Positions 54,268-63,678 of a stretch of DNA of 64,000 nucleotides are shown one piece after another. The first letter of the stretch is position 1, and each line of letters opens with the position of its first letter. The DNA comes from a virus. Both the position numbers and the translations under genes were made by a program. The notes beneath the pieces are model-generated. The model ran no database searches. It was not told where the DNA came from and saw nothing but the letters and a program-made list of their open reading frames with translations. Location: the IMG/VR virus record IMGVR_UViG_3300022871_001550, positions 1 through 64,000 of that record; one strand, 5' to 3'.

Positions 54268-55923
54268 ATGAGTGAATTATTAAACAGTGGTAAAGTTGGA
54301 TTAACAATCTTTAAAAACCTTGCCGAACAAAGAAAAGCAATTGTTGTCAATTGGAATGAATCTGGCCTTTTAGAAGGTTTAGGTGGAATGAAGAAAGTAA
54401 ACATTGCACAACTTTTGGAAAGTCAAGCTCAACATATGCTTAACGAAGTAACATTAGATGCTTCTGCAGGTAGATTTGACACAGTAGCTTTTCCAATCGT
54501 AAGAAGAGTATTCTCAAGACTTCTTGCAAATGAAATCGTATCTGTACAGCCTTTAGCGCTTCCTTCAGGTCTTTTATTCTACATGGACGCTAGAGTATCT
54601 TATGACGGTGCTGATAACACACAACAAGACCCAGTTACAAGAGAAGATGCATGGTTAAATGCTAACGGTAACATGTCAAAAGTTCCACCAAGAAGCGGAG
54701 CTAATAGTCAAGAAGGTCCTACGTTTGCTACAACAACAGCATATGAAAGATTTTATAACAACCGTGGTTTCGACCTTTCATTCGGTTCAGGTTACACAGC
54801 TTTAGGTACATTTGCAACAGTGAATGCATCTGGATTTACTGGTGGTTTAGCTACTCAAACTTTTGCTTTAGGCGTAGGTTTTGATGTAAGTAAGCAACAG
54901 TCAAGTGCAACTGTACGTCTTTCTGCAAGTACTGCTATTTATTACAGTGCAGGTTCAACAAACATCCTTGTAGTAGCTGCTGGCTCTCCAATACCTTTCT
55001 ATTCACAAATTCAATCTTGGACACAAGACCAATTTGCTGGAAATCAAGCTAACGTTGTTATGGACCTTAGACCAGCTTCTGTAATTGGAAGTGACTTTAA
55101 TGTCGATATGATAAATGATAATACTAACTTTGGTGCTGCATATAACATAACTATCGCTCCTGTATATGAAATCTTCCAAGACCTTGAAGGTTCTGCTGAT
55201 ATGGGTGAAATCACATTGAGATTCTCAAGTGTAACAGTTAACACTATTACAAGAAAACTTAGAGCTCACTGGACTCCTGAATTAGCTCAAGACCTTGAAG
55301 CATACCACTCAATTGATGCTGAGGCTGAATTAACAGCTTTATTGTCAGAGCACGTTGCTGCAGAAATTGACAGAGAAATTCTTATTGACCTTATCAACCA
55401 AGCTCCTTTCAGAGCACGTTGGGACTATAATGGATTATCAAATAACGCTAACTTCTTTGGAACACAAAAAGACTGGAATCAAACTCTTATTACAAGGGTA
55501 AATGAACTTTCAGCTCAGATTCACAAAGCAACACTTCGTGGTGGAGCTAACTGGATTGTTTGTTCAGCAGAAGCTGGAGCAATTTTTGATGACCTTGAGT
55601 ATTTCCACGTTGATACTTCAGCTGCACCAGAAAGCGAAAAGTACAACTTAGGTGTTGAAAAAATCGGGAACTTAGGTTCAAGATATGTTGTATATAAAGA
55701 CCCTTATTTACCAGCACAAATCGTGTTATTAGGTCACAAAGGTTCTACATTCTTAGAGGCTGGGTACATTTATGCACCATACATCCCATTACAATTAACA
55801 CAAACAATCACTGACCCTAACGACTTCACACCTCGTAAAGGAATCATGACAAGATACGCGAAGAAAATGGTTAACAACCGTTTCTATGCAGTAGTTTATA
55901 TTGACAACATTAACACTTACTAG
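54268..55923 (+). CDS. 23: Major capsid protein, T4 gp23-like
   Basis: The product has 551 residues. The N-terminus (WNESGLLEGLGGMKKVNIAQ and LLESQAQHML) and the segment FPIVRRVFSRLLANEIVSVQ followed by PLALPSGLLFYMDAR are the hallmark of gp23-type HK97-fold capsid proteins. Two candidate gp21 cut sites (LLE before Gly37 and LLE before Ser52) are in the N-terminal arm. Codon usage is richer in C-ending codons than its neighbours, which fits high expression. A terminator follows at 55942-55972. Confidence 0.93.
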   Translation: MSELLNSGKVGLTIFKNLAEQRKAIVVNWNESGLLEGLGGMKKVNIAQLLESQAQHMLNEVTLDASAGRFDTVAFPIVRRVFSRLLANEIVSVQPLALPSGLLFYMDARVSYDGADNTQQDPVTREDAWLNANGNMSKVPPRSGANSQEGPTFATTTAYERFYNNRGFDLSFGSGYTALGTFATVNASGFTGGLATQTFALGVGFDVSKQQSSATVRLSASTAIYYSAGSTNILVVAAGSPIPFYSQIQSWTQDQFAGNQANVVMDLRPASVIGSDFNVDMINDNTNFGAAYNITIAPVYEIFQDLEGSADMGEITLRFSSVTVNTITRKLRAHWTPELAQDLEAYHSIDAEAELTALLSEHVAAEIDREILIDLINQAPFRARWDYNGLSNNANFFGTQKDWNQTLITRVNELSAQIHKATLRGGANWIVCSAEAGAIFDDLEYFHVDTSAAPESEKYNLGVEKIGNLGSRYVVYKDPYLPAQIVLLGHKGSTFLEAGYIYAPYIPLQLTQTITDPNDFTPRKGIMTRYAKKMVNNRFYAVVYIDNINTY

Positions 55924-55941
55924 TAATAGTATTACCAATAG

Positions 55942-55972
55942 AAAGAGGAAGCTTATGTTTCCTCTTTTTTTT
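55942..55972 (+). terminator. Rho-independent terminator after major capsid gene
   Basis: AAAGAGGAA and TTCCTCTTT pair around a GCTTATGT loop, then a T-run. Confidence 0.85.
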
Positions 55973-56020
55973 GCAATAAATTTTAATCCTCTTTTAGGAA
56001 TAATGACAGTTTTTTGAAAC

Positions 56021-56034
56021 TATTTATAATTAAA
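56021..56034 (+). promoter_or_regulatory. Putative late promoter motif
   Basis: TATTTATAATTAAA lies 16 bases before the homing endonuclease ATG, so the element may be expressed late from its own signal. Confidence 0.5.
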
Positions 56035-56049
56035 TACGTATAATAAAAT

Positions 56050-57546
56050 ATGAAAAATACAAAATTTGTTGCAATATGTAAAAAAACTCAAAAAGTTTTT
56101 AATGATTATAAAAATTTATCTGGAACTTTAACTTCACATTTAAAATTAATTGAGCCCAGTTTAATACACCCATCATCTTTTATAAAAAGACAATATAAAA
56201 AAATACATAACCAATATTGGCATGAACAATTTTTTAATGTTGTCGAAATAGATGATGATACTGAATATAAAAAATGTCCTTATTGTAATTGGGAAACTAA
56301 AGATATAAAAAATAAATCTGGACAATTTACACTTCACTTAAAAAATAAGCATAATATCAGCATTATTCAATATCTAATTGAATTCCCTGAAGAAAAAGAG
56401 CTTTTTAAAACTTTCATTAAAAAACATGAAGATAAGGAAAAAACATTTAGTAATGAAGAAAATTTTATTATTTGTGCCATATGCAATAAAAAAATGAAAT
56501 CTTTAACTAATTCTCATCTAAAAAAACATAATATTACATTAAGTGATTATAAGCTTAAATATCCAAATAGAGAATACCATTCAAAAAGTTTTATTTCTAA
56601 AACTTCTAAAAATCTTATAGAAGCAGCAAAAAAAATAAAAAACTCATATGTTTCAAAACCAGAAAAATCATTAAAAGAATTTTTATTAACTTTAGGATTA
56701 AATATAGATAAAAATAATAGAAAACTTTTAAATGGTGTAGAAATTGATGTAATCAATCATGAAAACAAAATTGGAATAGAATTTAATGGAAATTTATATC
56801 ATTCAGAAAATTATGGTGGAAAGCAAAGAAAATTTCATCTAAATAAAACCGAACTTATGAATCAAAAAAATTATCGTTTGATACATATTTTTGAAGATGA
56901 ATGGGAAAATAAAAATAAAATAGTCAAAAATAAATTAAAGCATATTTTTAACAAAAATAATTCTACAATAATTCATGCAAGAAAGTGTATTTTAAAAGAA
57001 ATAGATTCAACTTTAAAAAATAATTTTTTAAATAATAATCATATTCAAGGTGAAGATAAGTCAAACGTTCATGTTGGAGCTTTTTTTAATGATGAGCTGA
57101 TTTCTGTAATGACTTTTGATAATAATAGACAAATGAATAAAAAACAAAATAAAAAAGACGAATACGAATTAAAAAGATTTTGTACCTCATCTAAGTATAT
57201 AATTTCAGGAATTGCAAATAGACTTTTATCTTTCTTTATTAAAAAATACAATCCTAAAAAAATTATAAGTTTTGCAGATAGAAGATGGACATTAAATAAA
57301 AACAATAATCTCTATGTAAACTTAGGATTTAAATTAACTAAAATTTTACCACCTGATTATACATATTATAATTCAAAAATTAGTAGATATAAAAGACTCC
57401 ATAAATTTTCTTTTGGAAAATCATCTTTAAAGAAAAAATATCCAGAAATTTATAATGAAAATAAAACAGAATGGGAAATGATGCAAGAATTAGGATATGA
57501 TAGGATTTGGGATTGTGGAAAATTCAAGTATGAATTAATTTTTTAA
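56050..57546 (+). CDS. Free-standing homing endonuclease (Vsr/EDxHD-like nuclease with zinc fingers)
   Basis: The product has 498 residues. Two C2H2 zinc-finger-like units lie in the N-terminal third: C76/C79/H96/H101 and C142/C145/H156/H160. A nuclease core follows: GVEIDVINHENKIGIEFNGN with LYHSE (E229, D231, E242, H249) and HLNKTELMNQKNYRLIHIFE with DEW. This order fits the EDxHD/PD-(D/E)xK Vsr-like nucleases of phage homing elements. The C-terminal part (YELKRFCTSSKYIISGIANR ... IISFADRRW ... LGFKL) is found with such nucleases. The gene is even more AT-rich than its surroundings and sits between the capsid and neck genes behind a terminator, like an insertion. Confidence 0.8.
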   Translation: MKNTKFVAICKKTQKVFNDYKNLSGTLTSHLKLIEPSLIHPSSFIKRQYKKIHNQYWHEQFFNVVEIDDDTEYKKCPYCNWETKDIKNKSGQFTLHLKNKHNISIIQYLIEFPEEKELFKTFIKKHEDKEKTFSNEENFIICAICNKKMKSLTNSHLKKHNITLSDYKLKYPNREYHSKSFISKTSKNLIEAAKKIKNSYVSKPEKSLKEFLLTLGLNIDKNNRKLLNGVEIDVINHENKIGIEFNGNLYHSENYGGKQRKFHLNKTELMNQKNYRLIHIFEDEWENKNKIVKNKLKHIFNKNNSTIIHARKCILKEIDSTLKNNFLNNNHIQGEDKSNVHVGAFFNDELISVMTFDNNRQMNKKQNKKDEYELKRFCTSSKYIISGIANRLLSFFIKKYNPKKIISFADRRWTLNKNNNLYVNLGFKLTKILPPDYTYYNSKISRYKRLHKFSFGKSSLKKKYPEIYNENKTEWEMMQELGYDRIWDCGKFKYELIF

Positions 57547-57602
57547 ACAAAATCCATTCGCTTTATTTCATCTCTAAATGCTTTAAGTTTTCTTTTTTTT
57601 AC

Positions 57603-57613
57603 TATTTATAATA
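57603..57613 (+). promoter_or_regulatory. Putative late promoter motif
   Basis: TATTTATAATA lies 55 bases before the ATG at 57669. Confidence 0.4.
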
Positions 57614-57668
57614 AACTACTTGAATGTTTTTCAATCATAGTATAATTATAATATAAAAAATTTTTAAC

Positions 57669-57959
57669 ATGGCACTATACAATCAAAATTACGAAGCAAA
57701 ACTTTTAACAGTAGTAGACTCTCCTTATACGACAGGGGATTTAGGGAATGGAATAACAGCCTCTACAATACATCAAATTGTTTGTTTATCAAGCGGAAAC
57801 ATTAACATTACAGCTCTTGGGGGTGGTAGTTTTATTTGGTCTGCAACAACAAGTCAATCTATTGATATTTTTATGGGAGGTTGTGATGTATTATCAGGTG
57901 AATTTGTAGGCTTTAAGTCACATTATTCAGGAAAAAATTCAAATTCAATAAAATATTAA
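57669..57959 (+). CDS. Small virion protein candidate
   Basis: The product has 96 residues, beta-rich (YEAKLLTVVDSPYTTGDLGN, then NINITALGGGSFIW), and soluble. It looks like a small beta-sandwich, perhaps a head decoration or head-tail joining protein. No family is recognised. It ends 13 bases before the neck-type gene at 57973, so the two form a unit. Confidence 0.6.
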   Translation: MALYNQNYEAKLLTVVDSPYTTGDLGNGITASTIHQIVCLSSGNINITALGGGSFIWSATTSQSIDIFMGGCDVLSGEFVGFKSHYSGKNSNSIKY

Positions 57960-57972
57960 AAAATAAAAAATT

Positions 57973-59172
57973 ATGTCATTTTGCGCAGATGGTTGTTTAA
58001 CGGGAATGACTTCAACCCAACAAACAAACCTTTTTAATAGAATAAGAAGAAAAATAGGAGCTCCTGTTATGGGGGTGGAATTAGTTGATGAACAAATTGA
58101 AGAATGTGTTTGTGAAGCAATTGAAGAATATTCTAGTTTAATAAACAATTGGGTATTAGTAAATAGATTAGGCGAAATGCTTGGTATGCCATCTGATGTA
58201 GATTTTACTTTAAAATATGTTTCTAATAGTTTATATTTTGAAAAATCTTTTGGAAAAGCGATTGCTGAACAAACAGGTTTAGGTGCAGAGGGAACACGTC
58301 CAATTAAATCAGATTATATTAAATTAACTGGCGGTACTCAAATGTATGAGATTCCTGCTGAAAGAGAAATGAATGAAGTATTATGGTTTACCCCTTCTTT
58401 TATTAACTTATTTGGATTAGACCCTTTTGCAAATACGAATATTGCCTTTTCAGAATTTGGTGCCTCCTTTGCTGGTCACACTTTATATCACGTAATGCCT
58501 GTTTTTGATACTATTATGACAGCACAGGCTGCTGAGCTAAGAAATAGAGTTAGAGGTTCTGAATATTCTTATGTTATTAGACCTGGAGAAGAAGGAAAAA
58601 AATATTTATTTTTATATCCTATTCCACGAGTAGGCACATCAACAGATGCAGGTACATCTGGAGGAATTGGTGGTGGTGCAGGTACTCCTGGAACAGTATT
58701 TTACCGTTATTATGACAGATATGGACATTATGGTAATCCAGATTTTTCAGGGAACACAGCAAATCCAGGATGGACAGGTTATACAGATACTGAAATTAAT
58801 CAAGGATATCAAGGAAATGGTTTAGTTTCATCCCCTGCTGATGCCCAACTTAATTATATTTCATATGCTCAATTAAATTCTAATGCTCAAACCTGGGTTA
58901 AAAAATATTCTCAAGCTTTAGCAAAAGAATTACTTGGTATAGGAATTAGAGGTAAATTCAATGGAGTTTTACCTATTCCAGATGCAGAATTAACAATGAA
59001 TAAAGATGATTTAATCTCCACTGGTAGAGAAGACCAACGGCTTATGAAAGAAGAATTGAAAGCTGACCTAGGAGAAATGAGCTATGACAAAATAATGGCA
59101 AAAAGAGCTGAAATTCAAGATGCTGTAAATAAAAGCTTAAGTTATGGACCTATGGGGCTTTATCTATGGTAA
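57973..59172 (+). CDS. Putative neck protein (gp13 position)
   Basis: The product has 399 residues. The start (RIRRKIGAPVMGVELVDEQI followed by EECVCEAIEEYS) is a 'R-x-x-L/I-G-x-P-V...V-E-L-x-D-x-Q-I...A-I-x-E-Y' pattern seen in head-completion proteins of large myophages. A Gly-rich loop (ASTDAGTSGGIGGGAGTPGT) lies mid-protein. It is between the capsid and sheath genes, as in T4 (23 ... 13-14-15-18). Neck identity rests on order and weak pattern only. Confidence 0.5.
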   Translation: MSFCADGCLTGMTSTQQTNLFNRIRRKIGAPVMGVELVDEQIEECVCEAIEEYSSLINNWVLVNRLGEMLGMPSDVDFTLKYVSNSLYFEKSFGKAIAEQTGLGAEGTRPIKSDYIKLTGGTQMYEIPAEREMNEVLWFTPSFINLFGLDPFANTNIAFSEFGASFAGHTLYHVMPVFDTIMTAQAAELRNRVRGSEYSYVIRPGEEGKKYLFLYPIPRVGTSTDAGTSGGIGGGAGTPGTVFYRYYDRYGHYGNPDFSGNTANPGWTGYTDTEINQGYQGNGLVSSPADAQLNYISYAQLNSNAQTWVKKYSQALAKELLGIGIRGKFNGVLPIPDAELTMNKDDLISTGREDQRLMKEELKADLGEMSYDKIMAKRAEIQDAVNKSLSYGPMGLYLW

Positions 59173-59208
59173 TATATAAATACAAACATCTTAATTAATT
59201 ATATAAAA

Positions 59209-59775
59209 ATGAGTGATATAAACGAAATAGGAAAGAAACCAGAAGCTTTCAAAGAACATGAAAATAACCTAAAAGGTATAAATACGTTCTTTGGTGAAAA
59301 AGAAGCTACTTTTTTTCATTCTGCTGGTCGTGAAATTTCTGAACAAATTTTGCAAGAAAGTTTCTTATTATATCGCATTGATATTAGAAAAACAAAAACA
59401 CATAAGCTTTATGGTGAAGCTAAGGTTAAACGCTGGCTTCCAGAAACAGAGGTTTTTGGAAGAATTAATGTAGAAGTAGTAGAACCTACTTATCATGTAA
59501 AAGGTGGCCTTGTAAAGAAAGGAATGGGTGTATTTACAGCACATATTTACATAGAACATCTTGAAGAGTTAAATTTAGTAACCAGAAAATCAGATAATGA
59601 AATATTAGTAGGATTTAAAACAGGAGATTATCTTGGATTTAAAGGACAATTCTATGAAATATATGATGATGGCTATGCACAAATAACTAATAAACATTCT
59701 TGGGCTGGTGATAGAAGATTTTATGTTACAATAAAAGCAAATGAAATTGATGAAGATGTTTTTAAGGCAAGATAG
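59209..59775 (+). CDS. Putative neck protein (gp14 position)
   Basis: The product has 188 residues. Strong beta pattern: GREISEQILQESFLLYRIDI; KVKRWLPETEVFGRINVEVV; GDYLGFKGQFYEIYDDGYAQ and RRFYVTIKANEIDEDVF. It resembles a connector or neck protein in place. It lies 36 bases after the preceding gene and ends with TAG, immediately before the unusual non-coding region. The T4 gp14 identity is inferred from gene order. Confidence 0.5.
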   Translation: MSDINEIGKKPEAFKEHENNLKGINTFFGEKEATFFHSAGREISEQILQESFLLYRIDIRKTKTHKLYGEAKVKRWLPETEVFGRINVEVVEPTYHVKGGLVKKGMGVFTAHIYIEHLEELNLVTRKSDNEILVGFKTGDYLGFKGQFYEIYDDGYAQITNKHSWAGDRRFYVTIKANEIDEDVFKAR

Positions 59776-60160
59776 AAATCCCTCTTAAGGTAATAAAGGT
59801 TACTTTATTTTTGCAAGTAAAGAGATTCCTAAGTGAAAGAGCTTTTCTTGAAGCACAGTTCCCCCTATAGGAAATTTTAAAAAAAAATCCTTTAGAGAAA
59901 CTGTACTTCGAGGTTAAAAATGCGTCCTTTAGCGATTTCACTCCCCCATCGCAACTAACCTAATCATATACATTGGTTAGCCTGAGACACAATCAGCTGT
60001 ATATAAGCTGCCTATTCGGGTTTGTCTCTTTGTTCTCCCGTGTCCAAATAATTACCCTTGATGGACTACTTGTTATAGGGCAGGTGTTTTTAGCCGTCTC
60101 CCTATTAGTATTTCGTGGCAAATATATTAAAAATTTTTCAATTATCAAAAAAAATATAAC
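59776..60160 (+). ncRNA. Candidate structured RNA or regulatory leader, about 385 bases
   Basis: This is the only long gene-free stretch. It is more GC-rich than its surroundings and contains many complementary segments on the plus strand: 59777-59786 with 59820-59827 enclosing hairpin 59787-59806; 59851-59860 with 59899-59908 (9 of 10 pairs); GCGAT/ATCGC (59932, 59948); CTAACC/GGTTAG (59955, 59975); GAGACA/TGTCTC (59984, 60023) enclosing CAGCT/AGCTG (59994, 60006); GTCCA/TGGAC (60042, 60062) with a possible pseudoknot CCCT/AGGG (60055, 60077). A second GTCTC (60096) could compete for GAGAC. I recognise no known RNA family. A late promoter follows at 60161. Confidence 0.5.
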
Positions 60161-60174
60161 TATTTATAAAAAAA
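60161..60174 (+). promoter_or_regulatory. Putative late promoter motif
   Basis: TATTTATAAAAAAA lies six bases before the ATG at 60180. Confidence 0.5.
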
Positions 60175-60179
60175 AGATT

Positions 60180-60890
60180 ATGTCTGCAGACAAAAATATT
60201 GGAAAAAACTTAGAAAATCAGTTTGAAAATCATAATTATTTACCTCAAAAATTAGGGTTAGAAGATTTTGGTTTTGGAATTAAAGAATTTATTGAACAAC
60301 AAGAACTTAGTGTAATTATTGAAAATGGCACAATGAAAAAAGTTCCTATAATTTATGTTCAACAAGAAAAATGGGCTGAAAGAAAGATGAATTGGAATGG
60401 AATGAGAAGTGAATTAGGAGAAGAAGTTACTCGTCCATTTATAGCAATGTCTAGGACAAACGTTAAAAGAGGAACTGCTCCTTTAAAATTTACAATTCCA
60501 AGAAAAAAAATGTTTACATTTGTTAAAGTCCCTATTTTTGATGGAACTTTAAAAGGATATGATTTATATAAGATACCTCAACCAACTTATGTGGATATTG
60601 AATTTGAGGCAATTTTTGTAACTCATTACATGCAAGATGTTGATGATTTTTATGAGATGATGTTAGAACAAGCGTTTTCAGATGACCAGGGATATTTTAA
60701 AGTTAATGGATATGATATTTCTTCTAAAATTGGAGAACCTTCAGAAAATAATATAGTAGATGAGATTTCTTCTGAGAGAATTTTTCAAATATCTTTTCCT
60801 ATTACTGTATTTGGTAAATTAATAGATTCAACAAAATTTGAAAAAGTCAATACTATTACTAAAATTTCTATTAAAATTTCGGAGAAATAG
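60180..60890 (+). CDS. Putative tail-completion protein (gp15 position)
   Basis: I choose ATG 60180 (MSADKNIGKNLENQFENHNY), giving 236 residues. The frame is open 69 codons further upstream, but that part covers the structured non-coding region and the promoter motif. The body is beta-rich (VPIIYVQQEKWAERKMNWNG; APLKFTIPRKKMFTFVKVPI). It lies directly before the sheath gene, where T4 places gp15, the sheath terminator. Sequence alone does not identify it. Confidence 0.5.
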   Translation: MSADKNIGKNLENQFENHNYLPQKLGLEDFGFGIKEFIEQQELSVIIENGTMKKVPIIYVQQEKWAERKMNWNGMRSELGEEVTRPFIAMSRTNVKRGTAPLKFTIPRKKMFTFVKVPIFDGTLKGYDLYKIPQPTYVDIEFEAIFVTHYMQDVDDFYEMMLEQAFSDDQGYFKVNGYDISSKIGEPSENNIVDEISSERIFQISFPITVFGKLIDSTKFEKVNTITKISIKISEK

Positions 60891-60912
60891 GGAATTTCCT
60901 GTTTTTTTTATC

Positions 60913-60924
60913 TATTTATAAAAA
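60913..60924 (+). promoter_or_regulatory. Putative late promoter motif for sheath gene
   Basis: TATTTATAAAAA lies 34 bases before the ATG at 60958. Confidence 0.5.
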
Positions 60925-60957
60925 AGAAAAAAATTAAACTTAAGTAAATTTAATAAT

Positions 60958-63660
60958 ATGGCAACAATATTTGTATCACCAGGGATTTATGATAGAGAAC
61001 AAGACTTTACCGTATTTGCCTCAAGAATTGGAATAACAAGATTAGGATTAGTAGGAAAAACATTAAAAGGTCCTGCCTTTCAATCAATAAAAGTAGCGAG
61101 TGCAGATGAGTATGCATTGAGATTTGGGGGAACACACCCAGATTATCCTTTGGGATATGTAGCTAATGCATTTTTAGCTCAAGCTAATGATTTAACAGTA
61201 TCTAGGGTTTTGGGTGCAAGTGGTTTTACAAACTCTCCAGCATGGTTGGTTGTAGCAGATTCAGTTCCTTTATATACTGGAAGTACAACTGTAAGTGGTT
61301 CAACATTTACTGCTAGTGATGCAACAGGTCCAACTATTTATACAATTACATTTGAAGAGGACAGTGTCATGGAGGATGGTTCTGCAAGTGCTCAAACTGC
61401 TGTTGATAGTGCTATTACAATTGGTTTTTCTGGTTGTAGTATGTCAGAAATATATGCAGCATTAGTAACTGGGGTTGATGCTAATTGGGCTGCTTTTGGA
61501 ATTACAATGACTGATAGCGTTGGTGGTGGTGATATTGTAGATAGTGCAATAACCATTACCACAATAACAGCTGAAGATGTAATCGTTTATTCTGGAGCTA
61601 CATTGGCAATTTTAAGAAGTAAGAAAGATGAGCTTGGAATAGCAATATTTGATTTGGAAACTGATGTTGAAATTGGTATACCAGGGGCGAATGCATTATC
61701 TAATTTTATAATAAGTGGAACAACTGGTCCTTTAACAGCATATACAAATGGATTAACCGTTTGTTTAGACGAGACTAAAGAAAATTATATTGTTAAAGTT
61801 TTTGGAACTAATCCAGAACAAATAACTGGCACTTTGGGACTTTATGTAGAAGAGATTTATCCTCATTTTATTAGAGAAGCTGTTGCTAGAAATGAAATTG
61901 GAAGTATTGAAACATCTCTTTTATTTAAAGCAATTACAAATAATGGTTATGCTGATTATAATAATGGTTATACTCATTCTGAAACTCCTTGGATTGTATC
62001 TAGAGTAGTTGGTGGAATAGTTAATAATTTATTTAAATTTCATACTATTTCTGATGGTAATGCTTCTGCTCAAGAGATTAAAATTTCTATTGGAAATATT
62101 GACCCTTTAAATTATACATTTGATGTTTATGTGAGAAGGTTTGATGATACTGATGCAACTGCATCACAAACAATGTTAGAAAGGTTTCCAAATGTAACTT
62201 TAGATGATACTCAAAGTAATTTTATTGGAAAATACATTGGGACTTATGATGAAGAATATCCAAGTAAATCTATGTTTGTTCTCGTAGAGATGGCGGAAAG
62301 GTATCCTGGCAATACTGTACCTGCTGGTTTTAGAGGTTATGAATTAAGAGGAGATAGTGATGCTACACTTGGAACATCTGCTGATATTTATTATAAAACA
62401 ACATATTTATCTGGAGATACAGTATATAAAACATATCTTGGTATTTCTGAATTAGGATATACAAGTTTAACAGCTTCAAATGTATCATCAAAAAATGCAG
62501 TTAAAACAATAGAAAAAGATTTGTTTAAATATCATGGAGGTTATACTACAACAGGAATTACTACAATTAAAGGTTTCCATTTAGAAAATACTGCAGATGC
62601 TGCAACTTTTATTTCAGGTGATAAAGCTACGATTACAGCTTACACAAAAACTGGCCTTGTAGGAATTACAGATAAAACTAAACTTAAATTTACTGTTGTG
62701 CCTATTGGTGGATTTGATGGATTTGATAAATATGAAACATATACTTATGGATATCAAGAGTTTATTTCAACTAAAGCAAATAATGTTGCTCAATATAAAG
62801 CTGCAATTGACGTCTTTTCAAATCCTGAAGAGGTTGATATTAATTTATTAGCAACTCCAGGTGTTGATTTCAGCAACAATGAGGAAATTGTTAAATATGC
62901 ATTAGATATAGTTGAAGAAAGAGCTGATGTACTTTATGTAATTGATTCTCCAAGAATTACAGATTCTATTGATAAAGGAATTCCTGAAGAGGCTGTAAAC
63001 TTATTAGAGGCTACGGGGATTGATTCTAATTACGCAGCTACTTATTGGCCTTGGATTCAAATTGAAGATACTATTTCGGGAAAATATACTTATCAGCCAC
63101 CTACTTTATTAATAGTGAAAGCATTAGCTTTAACTGATAATGTTGCTGCTCCTTGGTTTGCACCAGCTGGTTTAAACAGAGGTGTTGCTGGAGCAAGCAT
63201 TAAACAGACAGATATTAAACTTAACAAAGAAAAAAGAGATACATTATATGAAGGAAGAATTAATCCAATAGCAAGCTTTGTTCAACAAGGTATTGTAATT
63301 TGGGGACAGAAAACCCTTCAAGTGCGTCAATCATCTCTTGATAGAATTAATATTAGAAGATTATTACTTCAAGTTAGAAGGTTAATTGCTGCGGCTTCAT
63401 TAACTTTATTGTTCGAACAAAATGACCAAACTTTAAGAGACCAGTTTTTAGCGAAAGTTGAGCCTATTTTATTGCAAATTCAAAATCAAAGAGGTTTGTC
63501 AGCATTTAAAGTTGTTATGGATGATTCTAATAATAATGAAGATACAATTGATAGAAATATGTTGATTGGTAAAATTCAGCTTAAGCCAACAAGAACTGCT
63601 GAATTTATTGACCTTACATTTCAAGTTTTACCAACTGGAGCAAATTTTGAGGACTTTTAA
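60958..63660 (+). CDS. 18: Tail sheath protein, T4 gp18-like
   Basis: The product has 900 residues, longer than T4 gp18 (about 660). The conserved N-terminus is FVSPGIYDREQDFTVFASRI followed by GLVGKTLKGPAF. The C-terminal sheath core is GVAGASIKQTDIKLNKEKRD, 'INPIASFVQQGIVIWGQKTL', 'INIRRLLLQVRRLIAAASLT' and 'AEFIDLTFQVLPTGANFEDF'. The extra length lies in variable outer domains (about residues 90-500). It forms the contractile outer tube. Two terminators follow. Confidence 0.92.
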   Translation: MATIFVSPGIYDREQDFTVFASRIGITRLGLVGKTLKGPAFQSIKVASADEYALRFGGTHPDYPLGYVANAFLAQANDLTVSRVLGASGFTNSPAWLVVADSVPLYTGSTTVSGSTFTASDATGPTIYTITFEEDSVMEDGSASAQTAVDSAITIGFSGCSMSEIYAALVTGVDANWAAFGITMTDSVGGGDIVDSAITITTITAEDVIVYSGATLAILRSKKDELGIAIFDLETDVEIGIPGANALSNFIISGTTGPLTAYTNGLTVCLDETKENYIVKVFGTNPEQITGTLGLYVEEIYPHFIREAVARNEIGSIETSLLFKAITNNGYADYNNGYTHSETPWIVSRVVGGIVNNLFKFHTISDGNASAQEIKISIGNIDPLNYTFDVYVRRFDDTDATASQTMLERFPNVTLDDTQSNFIGKYIGTYDEEYPSKSMFVLVEMAERYPGNTVPAGFRGYELRGDSDATLGTSADIYYKTTYLSGDTVYKTYLGISELGYTSLTASNVSSKNAVKTIEKDLFKYHGGYTTTGITTIKGFHLENTADAATFISGDKATITAYTKTGLVGITDKTKLKFTVVPIGGFDGFDKYETYTYGYQEFISTKANNVAQYKAAIDVFSNPEEVDINLLATPGVDFSNNEEIVKYALDIVEERADVLYVIDSPRITDSIDKGIPEEAVNLLEATGIDSNYAATYWPWIQIEDTISGKYTYQPPTLLIVKALALTDNVAAPWFAPAGLNRGVAGASIKQTDIKLNKEKRDTLYEGRINPIASFVQQGIVIWGQKTLQVRQSSLDRINIRRLLLQVRRLIAAASLTLLFEQNDQTLRDQFLAKVEPILLQIQNQRGLSAFKVVMDDSNNNEDTIDRNMLIGKIQLKPTRTAEFIDLTFQVLPTGANFEDF

Positions 63661-63678
63661 AATTGAATATATAAATAG

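Noticed and set aside
59776-60160. Group I intron, tmRNA, RNase P RNA or tRNA
   Set aside because: I looked for the paired GACTA/TAGTC core of group I introns, a tRNA-like TTCGA arm, a tag-peptide frame and RNase P conserved strings, and found none. The flanking genes also look complete.
59973-60179. 69-codon N-terminal extension of the tail-completion gene starting at TTG
   Set aside because: It covers the structured GC-richer region and the late-type promoter. ATG 60180 has the normal A-rich leader, and the extension has no protein-like pattern.
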